The position numbers and the translations under genes are program-made. The notes under the pieces were generated by a model, which was not told the DNA's origin, did not search any database, and saw only the letters and a program-made list of their open reading frames with translations. 10,000 bases of DNA from Pseudomonadota bacterium. GTDB taxonomy: Bacteria; Pseudomonadota; Alphaproteobacteria; Reyranellales; Reyranellaceae. Positions 1-5,946 of the stretch are shown here, in pieces. Within the stretch, counting starts at the first letter, position 1. Every line of letters starts with the position of its first letter. Location of the stretch: positions 1-10,000 of the forward strand of contig JAEZHS010000598.1 in NCBI GenBank assembly GCA_023436825.1, given 5' to 3'.

Positions 1-25
1 CGCGCGGTCTCTGCCGCGCGCCATG
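1..25. repeat. Probable partial copy of the dispersed GC-rich palindromic repeat
   Basis: Bases 1-7 (CGCGCGG) and 14-20 (CCGCGCG) form a perfect 7-base inverted repeat around a 6-base loop, followed by a CATGAT sequence. The same order, a GCGCGC arm, a short loop, a second GCGCGC arm and then CATGAT, occurs in the repeat at 9976-9999. This suggests a diverged copy whose left part (the CTTCCGGAC segment) lies outside the window. It could instead be an unrelated hairpin or the terminator of a gene to the left. No T-run follows it, which argues against a plain intrinsic terminator for plus-strand transcripts. Confidence 0.4.
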
Positions 26-190
26 ATAGTCGGATGAACGATGCATAGAGCGATGCCGCCCGAAAGCGCAGCGGCAAGGTCTATATAACCCAAGTACCAA
101 TCACTGTCAATAACTATGGTCTCGGTCCCTTTCGGTTTCATGGGTTTTTTTCGTGCCGTAGGGAGCCTTTGAACGAATCTATTCCGGTTC

Positions 191-218
191 TTTTTGGCGG
201 ACCGCAGAGCGCCAAAAA
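191..218. promoter_or_regulatory. Inverted repeat of 9-base arms upstream of kaiB
   Basis: TTTTTGGCG (191-199) and CGCCAAAAA (210-218) are perfect reverse complements around a 10-base loop. Both strands read T-run, GGCG, loop, CGCC, A-run, so the U-tract precedes the stem on either strand. This is not the normal intrinsic-terminator order. It may be a protein-binding dyad, a 5' untranslated hairpin or a DNA bend. Its position 140-170 bases before kaiB is suitable for regulation, but no regulator can be named. Confidence 0.4.
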
Positions 219-272
219 AATCGGCCGGGGACGACCATCGATGCCAGCAAGGCTGTCATTCGCTTCGACCAA

Positions 273-289
273 ACAGTCATGATCACTGT
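273..289. promoter_or_regulatory. 17-base near-perfect palindrome, candidate operator upstream of kaiB
   Basis: ACAGTCATGATCACTGT is symmetric about base 281. Seven of the eight base pairs match; only 278/284 do not. The ACAGT/ACTGT half-sites are typical in size and spacing for a dimeric helix-turn-helix repressor or activator. The site lies 70-86 bases before the kaiB start, within or just upstream of where a promoter would be expected. The regulator is unknown. Confidence 0.4.
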
Positions 290-295
290 GACGCG

Positions 296-316
296 CTACT
301 AGTCGGCTAGTAGTTT
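296..316 (+). promoter_or_regulatory. Hairpin with T-run in the kaiB leader (attenuator-like or operator dyad)
   Basis: CTACTAG (296-302) and CTAGTAG (307-313) are perfect reverse complements closing a TCGG tetraloop. They are followed at once by TTTT and a pyrimidine tract up to about 325. The stem, tight loop and U-tract on the plus strand resemble a weak intrinsic terminator 43-45 bases before kaiB. It could reduce read-through into kaiB or end a transcript from the left. The stem has only three G-C pairs, so it may instead be a DNA-binding dyad. Confidence 0.4.
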
Positions 317-358
317 TCTCTCTCTTGCGGGTGCCGGCGCCGCAGCGTTCGATGCCGC

Positions 359-628
359 GTGCTCCGCCTCTACATCGCCGGCAACTCTCCGAGCTCGCGC
401 CGCGCCGAGCAGAACGTCATGCATTTGCGCAAGCACCTCGCCGCGGCGCCGAAGGTGGAGATCATCGACGTGCTGGTGCGACCCGACCTCGCCGAGCAGG
501 CCGGCGTCCTCGCCACGCCGACGCTGTCGTACGAGCATTCGGTCCGCCCGCGACGGATCGTCGGCGATCTCAGCGATACCAAACGCGTGCTCGAATTTCT
601 CGGCCTCAACTCCGACGGTGAAGCATGA
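359..628 (+). CDS. kaiB: KaiB-like circadian clock protein
   Basis: The 89-residue product is a KaiB family protein, the thioredoxin-like fold-switching partner that binds the KaiC CI ring. Visible family signatures are LRLYIAGNSPSSRRAE at the N-terminus (residues 2-17), IDVLVRPDLAEQAGVLATPTL in the middle, and RRIVGDLSDTKRVLEFLGL near the end, including the conserved ATPTL and GDLS segments. It is somewhat shorter than cyanobacterial KaiB (about 102 residues). The start is GTG; no ATG, GTG or TTG lies in frame between it and the upstream stop at 311-313. There is no clear Shine-Dalgarno sequence, and homology begins almost at residue 1, so the N-terminus is uncertain. The stop codon overlaps the kaiC ATG (ATGA, 625-628), implying translational coupling. 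Family assignment is firm; a timekeeping role is inferred. Confidence 0.88.
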   Translation: MLRLYIAGNSPSSRRAEQNVMHLRKHLAAAPKVEIIDVLVRPDLAEQAGVLATPTLSYEHSVRPRRIVGDLSDTKRVLEFLGLNSDGEA

Positions 629-2109
629 GCCCACAGGACATCGAAAGCGCCGACATCCTCGAAAGGGTCAAGACCGGCGTCAACGCTTTCGACGAGCTTG
701 TGATGGGCGGGCTGCCGCGGGCCCGCACCACCGTGGTCGGCGGCACGCCGGGCAGCGGCAAGACGGTGTTTGCCACGCAATTCCTGGCGCATGGCATCAC
801 GATGTACGGCGAGAACGGCGTGCTGGTGACCTTCGAGGAACCGCCGCGCGACATCGAGGCCAACATGCGTGGCTTCGGCTGGGACCTGGCCGGCTGGCGC
901 CGCGATGGCCGGCTCGCCTTCGTCGATGCCAGCCCGCCAGCCAACGACGAGCTGGTGATCGGCGACTTCGACCTCGCCGGCCTGCTGGCGCGCATCCAGC
1001 ACTCGGTCAAGACCATCAAGGCAAGGCGCGTCGTCCTCGATTCGCTCACGCAGCTTTTCGATCACTTCATCGCCGATCCCAAGATCCTGCGTCGCGAACT
1101 GTTCCATATCAGCAACGCCCTCAAGCAGTCGGGCCTCACCGTGCTGATGACCGCCGAGCGCAACAACGAATATGGCGAGATCACCCGGCACAGGCTGGAG
1201 GAGTTCGTCGCCGACAACGTCGTCATCCTGCGCAACGTGCTGCATCGCGAGAAGCGGCGGCGGACCATCGAGGTGCTGAAGATGCGCGGCAGCCATCACG
1301 CCGAGGGCGAGGCGCCGTTCACCCTGCTGGCGAGCCAGGGCGTCGTCGCAGTGCCGCTGTCCTCGCTCAGGCTTGAGCAGCAGTCCAGCATGGTGCGCGT
1401 CACCAGCGGCAATCCGGCGATCGACGAGATGTGTGGCGGCGGCTTCTTCCGCGACAGCGTCACCCTGGTGAGCGGCGCCACCGGCACCGGCAAGACGCTG
1501 CTGGTGACCAACTTCCTGGCCGGCGGCGTGGCAGCGGGCGAGAAGGCCATCCTGTTCGGCTATGAGGAGAGCAAAGGCCAGCTCTTCCGTAACGCCAGCG
1601 GCTGGGGCGTCGACTTCGCGACGATGGAGGCGGAGGGCAAGCTCAAGGTCATCTGCCTCTATCCCGAGGCACAAAGCCTGCCCGACCATCTGCTCATGAT
1701 CCAGAATCTGGTCGACGAGTTCCAACCCAACCGGATCGCCGTCGACAGTCTTTCGGCGCTCGAACGCATAGCGCCCGATACGGGCTTCCGCGAGTTCCTG
1801 ATCAGCCTGACGTCGTTCATCAAGAAGCGAGAGATCGCCGGCCTCTGCACCGCGACCAGCAAATCGCTGATCGGCGGTGAAAGTGCCAGCGAGCAGCATA
1901 TCTCGACGCTCACCGACTCCATCATCCTGCTGCGCTACATCCAGGAGCAGGACACCATGCATCGCGGACTGATCGTCCTGAAGATGCGCGGCAGCGAGCA
2001 TGCCAAGGAGATCCGACGGTTCTCGATCGACGGCAACGGCATGCACCTCGGCGCGTCGTTCAAGGATGCGCCCAACGTGTTTGCCGGCGGCGGCACCGAC
2101 TACACCTGA
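625..2109 (+). CDS. kaiC: KaiC, double-domain RecA-like circadian clock ATPase/autokinase
   Basis: The 494-residue protein has two tandem RecA/KaiC domains, CI (about 12-245) and CII (about 255-480). It should form a double-ring hexamer in the cytoplasm. CI has Walker A GTPGSGKT (40-47), catalytic Glu pair E71-E72 and a Walker B Asp in VVLDSLTQLF. CII has Walker A GATGTGKT (284-291), Glu pair E314-E315 and Walker B in IAVDSLSAL. The autophosphorylation pair of cyanobacterial KaiC (Ser431/Thr432) is conserved as S427-T428 in HISTLTD, and Ser422 occupies the Thr426 position. The chain ends at FKDAPNVFAGGGTDYT, roughly 20-25 residues short of the cyanobacterial C-terminus. The tail that KaiA binds there is therefore missing, which fits the absence of kaiA. 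The ATG overlaps the kaiB stop, with a weak GGTGA upstream. The next gene starts 11 bases after the stop. Confidence 0.96.
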   Translation: MSPQDIESADILERVKTGVNAFDELVMGGLPRARTTVVGGTPGSGKTVFATQFLAHGITMYGENGVLVTFEEPPRDIEANMRGFGWDLAGWRRDGRLAFVDASPPANDELVIGDFDLAGLLARIQHSVKTIKARRVVLDSLTQLFDHFIADPKILRRELFHISNALKQSGLTVLMTAERNNEYGEITRHRLEEFVADNVVILRNVLHREKRRRTIEVLKMRGSHHAEGEAPFTLLASQGVVAVPLSSLRLEQQSSMVRVTSGNPAIDEMCGGGFFRDSVTLVSGATGTGKTLLVTNFLAGGVAAGEKAILFGYEESKGQLFRNASGWGVDFATMEAEGKLKVICLYPEAQSLPDHLLMIQNLVDEFQPNRIAVDSLSALERIAPDTGFREFLISLTSFIKKREIAGLCTATSKSLIGGESASEQHISTLTDSIILLRYIQEQDTMHRGLIVLKMRGSEHAKEIRRFSIDGNGMHLGASFKDAPNVFAGGGTDYT

Positions 2110-2120
2110 CGAGAGCCACG

Positions 2121-4022
2121 ATGACCATGGCGGGCGGCAGTGCCGGCAACAGCCTCGACCAGACAGAGATCCGCTTCCTGGTCGAAAAGAACGCCGATGG
2201 CATCCTGGTCGTCGACGAGGAAGGCGTCGTGTTGTTCGCCAATCCCGCGGCAGCGGACATCTTCGGCCGGCCGCACCGCTCGCTGGTCGGCACGCCGATC
2301 GGAGTGCCGGTCACCGCCGGCGAGACGGCGGAGATCGCCATCCACCAGCCGGGCGGCCGCCAACTGGAAGCCGAGGTCCGCGTGGTGGAGACGGTGTGGG
2401 GCCATCGGCCGGCCAGGCTGGCAAGCCTGCGCGACATCTCGGCGCGAAAGGCCATCGAGGAGCGGCTGAGCCATGCCGCAAAGATGGAGGCCGTCGGCCG
2501 CCTTACCGCCGGCATCGCCCACGACTTCAACAACCTCCTGACTGTCGTGCTGGGCAACCTCGAGAGCGCGCAGCGCAAGTTGCTCGTCGATCAACCGGCC
2601 GTCTCGAGTGCCCTCGAGAATGCCGCACGCGGCGCGCGACGCGCCGCCGGGCTGACCCACCGGCTGCTGGCATTCGCCCGCCGCAAACCGCTCGAGCCCC
2701 GTATCATCGACGTCAACGGCCTGATGTCGGGAATGACCGACCTGCTTCAACGCACGCTGGGTGAGGGCATTCGCGTGCTCACCCTGCCGTCGCCCGAGCT
2801 TTGGCTGGTCGACATCGATCCCACCGAGCTCGAAGCGGCGATCCTCAATCTCGCGGTGAACGCGCGCGATGCGATGCCGTCGGGCGGTGAGCTGCGGGTC
2901 GAGACGCAAAACCTCGACCTCGATCCCGACACGGCCCTGTCGCTGGACTTGGAGCCGGGTCCCCATGTCGCCATTTCCGTCACCGATTCGGGCCTCGGAA
3001 TGACAGCCGATGTGCTGCGGCATGTCTTCGAACCGTTCTTCACGACCAAGGGCGGACGCGGCACCGGCCTGGGACTGAGCCAGGTTTACGGCTTTGCGAC
3101 GCAGAGCGGCGGCGGTGTCGCCGTGCACAGCCGTCCCGGGAGCGGCACGACGGTCACGATCTATCTGCCCCGAGCCGATGCCGAGCAGACCGTCGTGCCC
3201 GACAGTGCGACACGGACCACCGTGCCGCCCCGCAGCAAGGATGGCGAGACCATCCTCGTGATCGAGGACGATGAAGATGTCCGCGCCTATACCGCCGGCA
3301 GCCTGCGCGAACTAGGCTACACGATCCTCGAGGCGGCCGACGCCGCCTCGGCCCTCGAGATCGTGGCGCGCGAACCCGCCATCCGGCTGATCTTCACCGA
3401 CCTCGGCCTGCCCGGCGGCGTCGACGGCAAGACGCTGAGCGAACAGGCGCGCCTGTTGCGGCCATCGCTCGCCGTGCTGATCACGACGGCCTACGCGGCC
3501 GGGGCACTGATCCACGACGGCAAGCTCGATCGCGGTATCGACCTGCTGGCCAAGCCCTTCGCCTTCGAGGCGCTTGCGGCGCGCATCCGCGAGGTGCTGG
3601 ACCGGCCGCAGTCCAACGCCGCTGAGGTCCGGATCCTCGTCGTCGAGGACGAAGTGCTGATTCGCATGTTCCTCGTCCAGACCCTGCAAGAGCTGGGTTG
3701 CCAGGTCGATGAGGCCGGCAGCGCCGCGGAAGCCCTAGACAGGATGCGCGTGAGCGCCAACCGGATTTCAGGCGCGATCGTCGATCTCGGCCTGCCCGAC
3801 CGCCCGGGCGAGGCGCTGATCAGGGAGATGCGGCTGCTGCGCCCGGACCTGCCGGTGGTTCTCGCGACCGGCCATGCTGATCGAAGCACGCGCGAGCGTG
3901 TGGCAAGCTTGGGCGCAATGCAGGTGCTCGAGAAGCCGTTCAACGGCTCGGACATCGAAGCAGCGTTCGCGCGCCTGGGCCTCGCCCTCCCTCGCGCTGG
4001 GACTACGGCCAATCCGCGATGA
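2121..4022 (+). CDS. Soluble hybrid sensor histidine kinase, PAS-HisKA-HATPase-REC-REC
   Basis: The 633-residue protein has no membrane segment or signal peptide, so it should act in the cytosol. Order of domains: PAS (about 12-118, with GILVVDEEGVVLFANPAA), HisKA with phospho-acceptor H134 in GIAHDFNNLL, and HATPase with N-box NLAVNARDAMPSGG, DSGLGM, FEPFFTTK and GRGTGLGLS. Two receiver domains follow. REC1 (about 375-492) has acidic pair EDDED, acceptor D427 in FTDLGLPGG and the KPF lysine. REC2 (about 503-620) has VVEDE, acceptor D555 in IVDLGLPD and EKPF. The ATG follows a weak GAGAG; a second ATG lies two codons on. The 11-base gap after kaiC argues for one operon, so the kinase probably senses or relays the state of KaiB/KaiC through PAS. 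It lacks the KaiB-like sensor domain of cyanobacterial SasA. No DNA-binding output domain is present, so a separate phosphotransfer protein or regulator is expected elsewhere. Confidence 0.93.
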   Translation: MTMAGGSAGNSLDQTEIRFLVEKNADGILVVDEEGVVLFANPAAADIFGRPHRSLVGTPIGVPVTAGETAEIAIHQPGGRQLEAEVRVVETVWGHRPARLASLRDISARKAIEERLSHAAKMEAVGRLTAGIAHDFNNLLTVVLGNLESAQRKLLVDQPAVSSALENAARGARRAAGLTHRLLAFARRKPLEPRIIDVNGLMSGMTDLLQRTLGEGIRVLTLPSPELWLVDIDPTELEAAILNLAVNARDAMPSGGELRVETQNLDLDPDTALSLDLEPGPHVAISVTDSGLGMTADVLRHVFEPFFTTKGGRGTGLGLSQVYGFATQSGGGVAVHSRPGSGTTVTIYLPRADAEQTVVPDSATRTTVPPRSKDGETILVIEDDEDVRAYTAGSLRELGYTILEAADAASALEIVAREPAIRLIFTDLGLPGGVDGKTLSEQARLLRPSLAVLITTAYAAGALIHDGKLDRGIDLLAKPFAFEALAARIREVLDRPQSNAAEVRILVVEDEVLIRMFLVQTLQELGCQVDEAGSAAEALDRMRVSANRISGAIVDLGLPDRPGEALIREMRLLRPDLPVVLATGHADRSTRERVASLGAMQVLEKPFNGSDIEAAFARLGLALPRAGTTANPR

Positions 4023-4584
4023 AGCCCTGCGCCTTGTACGGCGCGATCTTGCGCCATTCGACGAGCACGCGCTCGCGGAAGACCGGGTCGGTGTGCCAGC
4101 GCTCGACCGGCGCGTCGTAGGGATTGACCGTCACCAGCATCTTGGCGACCTCGGGCCAATGGCGCTGCAGGGTCATGGGATAGCGCCGCGCCGTGCAGAT
4201 CTTGCCGAGGCAGATCACGCTCCTGATGGTGTGACGGCCGAGGGCCGCGTCGATCACCGGCAGGGAAAAGATCACGTTCTCGCCGGTGTTGCTCGCGCGA
4301 TGCTCCTCGAGGATCAGCCCGGCCGGCACGCCGCCTTCGACCATTCCGCCCTTGATGACGCTGCATTCGGTGCGCGGATCGCCTTGCGTGGCACCGCCGC
4401 TCACGATGGCGTGGCGGAAGAGCCGCCGGTGCCACAGGCCGACCGCGGTGTCGATGATCTGTTGCGCGCCGCGCCGCTGGCCGAACACGAACAGGAGATC
4501 GGCGGGCTCGAGCGGCGTCGTGATCAGATGCTCGGCGTTGATGCGGGCGATTTGCCGTTCACTTGGCGGATCGTTTGACGTCAC
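4003..4584 (-). CDS. DUF218/YdcF-SanA-ElyC family protein
   Basis: The 193-residue protein has the DUF218 pattern: ADLLFVFGQRRG (28-39), then HAIVSGGATQGDPRTECSVI, GVPAGLILEEHRASNTGENV and a later VICLGKICTARR segment. Family members have a Rossmann-like fold, and characterised relatives (SanA, ElyC) affect the cell envelope. The substrate of this one is unknown. There is no signal peptide or membrane span, unlike SanA or ElyC, so it resembles the soluble YdcF type. The start is GTG at 4582-4584 with a good AAAGGGAG six bases upstream. The C-terminus overlaps the convergent kinase gene by 20 bases, leaving no room for a terminator. It reads divergently from the downstream acyltransferase. Confidence 0.85.
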   Translation of the reverse strand: MTSNDPPSERQIARINAEHLITTPLEPADLLFVFGQRRGAQQIIDTAVGLWHRRLFRHAIVSGGATQGDPRTECSVIKGGMVEGGVPAGLILEEHRASNTGENVIFSLPVIDAALGRHTIRSVICLGKICTARRYPMTLQRHWPEVAKMLVTVNPYDAPVERWHTDPVFRERVLVEWRKIAPYKAQGFIADWP

Positions 4585-4588
4585 GCGT

Positions 4589-4597
4589 GCTCCCTTT
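4589..4597 (-). promoter_or_regulatory. Ribosome binding site supporting a GTG start
   Basis: On the minus strand the sequence reads AAAGGGAGC just before the GTG at 4584. This is a strong Shine-Dalgarno match at normal spacing, and it decides the start of the DUF218 gene. Confidence 0.7.
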
Positions 4598-4710
4598 GCC
4601 GCAGCCGCGAGAAACCTTCACGCTCGCCGCGACGGCCCCCTCGATGACACACGACTGCGATTCGTCGATGTCGAAGAGTGCGGCCCTGTCTTCACTCTCA
4701 ACAGGCTCGC

Positions 4711-5946
4711 ATGCTTTCAGACGTCGCGCGACCGCTAAGGACTGGCTTTTTGCCGCGCATTGAATCCGTCCGCGGTATCGCGGCGCTGGCGGTGGCCGGG
4801 GGCCACACGATGGGTTACCTCCTGGTCCATGAGGGAACCGGCAAGACGCTGCTCGATCAGCCGACTCTGGAGAATGCCTGCGAGAAGATCGTCTCCGGGC
4901 TGATCTACGGCGAGACCGCCGTGATCATCTTCTTCGTGATCAGCGGCGTGGTCATCGGTCGTTCGCTCGACAGCAGCAACGTGAGGGCAGGCCGAGACTA
5001 TGTGTCCTTCCTTATCCGGCGCGCGCTGCGCCTCTACCCCGCCCATATCGTCGCGATGGTCGGTATCCTGGCTCTCGCCTGGCTGTTCCTCGTCGACCAG
5101 CCGCCGATCGACTTCTCGGCCTTTCCTGACACTGCACCCGAGAAAGATGCCGCCACCGCCGGGTGGCTGAACGGCATCGTCTTCAAGCCGATGAAATGGC
5201 ACTCCGTCGTCGCCAACCTGGCCATGGCGACCTGGTCGATGAACCTCGTCGTCTGGTCGCTCTATGTCGAGGTCTGCGCAGCGCCGCTGCTGCCGCTGTT
5301 CCATGCGTTCGCCCGCAAGGCGAACCCGTGGCTCGACGCCCTGATGCTGGGCGGCCTGATCGCGCTCTCCCTTCTGAACTGGCACCAGCTGTGGTCACGC
5401 TATCTGTTCGCCTTCTATCTCGGCATGTTGGTCGAGAGCCATGGCGTGGTCCTGGCGCGGCTCGCTCAGCGCCTGATCGGCGGCGTCCGCCGGTCTGCCG
5501 CCGCGCTCTACCTGATGATGATGATGCCCAACATCTTCGCCGCCGAGCGCACGCCCGCGATCATCCTGGTCGAAGCCTTCGGCGCCTTCGCCATCGTGAG
5601 CGTGATCGTGCGCTCCGAAGGCAGCGACCGTTTCCGCTCGCTCGACACCCCTGTGCTGCGCTGGAACGGCCGGCTCTCCTACTCCTTCTACCTCTGGCAT
5701 CTCTGGCTGATGACGATCGTCGTGCGCGCGCTCTATGACGGCCTGCCGGCCGAGGTGATGAAGGACCACGAGCTCTCGCTGGTGCTGGGCGTCGGTGGAC
5801 TCACCATCGCCGCGGCGCTCGTGATTGCGCAGTTCTCTTACAACTTCGTCGAGGTACCGGGCATCGCGCTTGGCCGCAAGCTGGTGGCCGCCTGGCGCCA
5901 TCTCTCGGCACGCAGACTGCGCGACAAGCCCACGCCTGCCGATTAG
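4711..5946 (+). CDS. Integral membrane acyltransferase, acyltransferase-3 (OafA/NodX) family
   Basis: The product is about 411 residues and a polytopic inner-membrane protein of the acyltransferase-3 family, which moves acyl groups onto cell-surface polysaccharides or lipids. The N-terminal signature is RIESVRGIAALAVAGGH (16-32), with Glu in place of the usual Asp and H32 as the likely catalytic histidine. Many hydrophobic helices follow (for example TAVIIFFVISGVVIG, IVAMVGILALAWLFL and LALVIAQF-like segments), with the typical YSFYLWHLWLM near the C-terminus. I chose ATG 4711, with AGG five bases before it. An in-frame GTG at 4678 would add 11 residues (RPCLHSQQAR-like, not homologous-looking). 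The stop overlaps the convergent hydrolase stop by four bases. The substrate cannot be told; no polysaccharide genes are adjacent. Confidence 0.88.
   Translation: MLSDVARPLRTGFLPRIESVRGIAALAVAGGHTMGYLLVHEGTGKTLLDQPTLENACEKIVSGLIYGETAVIIFFVISGVVIGRSLDSSNVRAGRDYVSFLIRRALRLYPAHIVAMVGILALAWLFLVDQPPIDFSAFPDTAPEKDAATAGWLNGIVFKPMKWHSVVANLAMATWSMNLVVWSLYVEVCAAPLLPLFHAFARKANPWLDALMLGGLIALSLLNWHQLWSRYLFAFYLGMLVESHGVVLARLAQRLIGGVRRSAAALYLMMMMPNIFAAERTPAIILVEAFGAFAIVSVIVRSEGSDRFRSLDTPVLRWNGRLSYSFYLWHLWLMTIVVRALYDGLPAEVMKDHELSLVLGVGGLTIAAALVIAQFSYNFVEVPGIALGRKLVAAWRHLSARRLRDKPTPAD

Larger units (their letters stand above)
26..358. other. Intergenic region upstream of kaiB, no convincing gene
   Basis: No reading frame here shows family resemblance; the only ATG-started frames are about 15 codons or shorter. 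The stretch is visibly more AT-rich than the rest of the window (for example around 80-120 and 140-220). It contains a run of seven T at 145-151 and three inverted repeats described separately. It must hold the promoter of the kaiB-kaiC-kinase operon and perhaps that of a gene to the left. I cannot place a -35/-10 pair with confidence, and I do not see a clear GGAAC-N16/17-CGTT general-stress promoter on the plus strand. Confidence 0.6.

Noticed and set aside
124..151. Possible intrinsic terminator (CCC ... GGG then seven T)
   Set aside because: Only about three base pairs can form before the T-run, too weak to call a terminator.
370..2046. Very long open frame on the minus strand opposite kaiB/kaiC (about 558 codons)
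   Set aside because: It mirrors kaiC codon structure in GC-rich DNA, is rich in His/Gln/Ala/Asp without recognisable domains, and the plus strand has unmistakable kaiB and kaiC.
3491..4435. Minus-strand frame overlapping the end of the kinase and the DUF218 gene
   Set aside because: It is a different frame from the DUF218 protein, Arg-rich without motifs, and overlaps two well-supported genes.
5163..5738. Second plus-strand frame inside the acyltransferase
   Set aside because: It is a frame-shifted, Arg/Pro-rich reading of the same DNA; the acyltransferase frame has the proper membrane helices and motifs.
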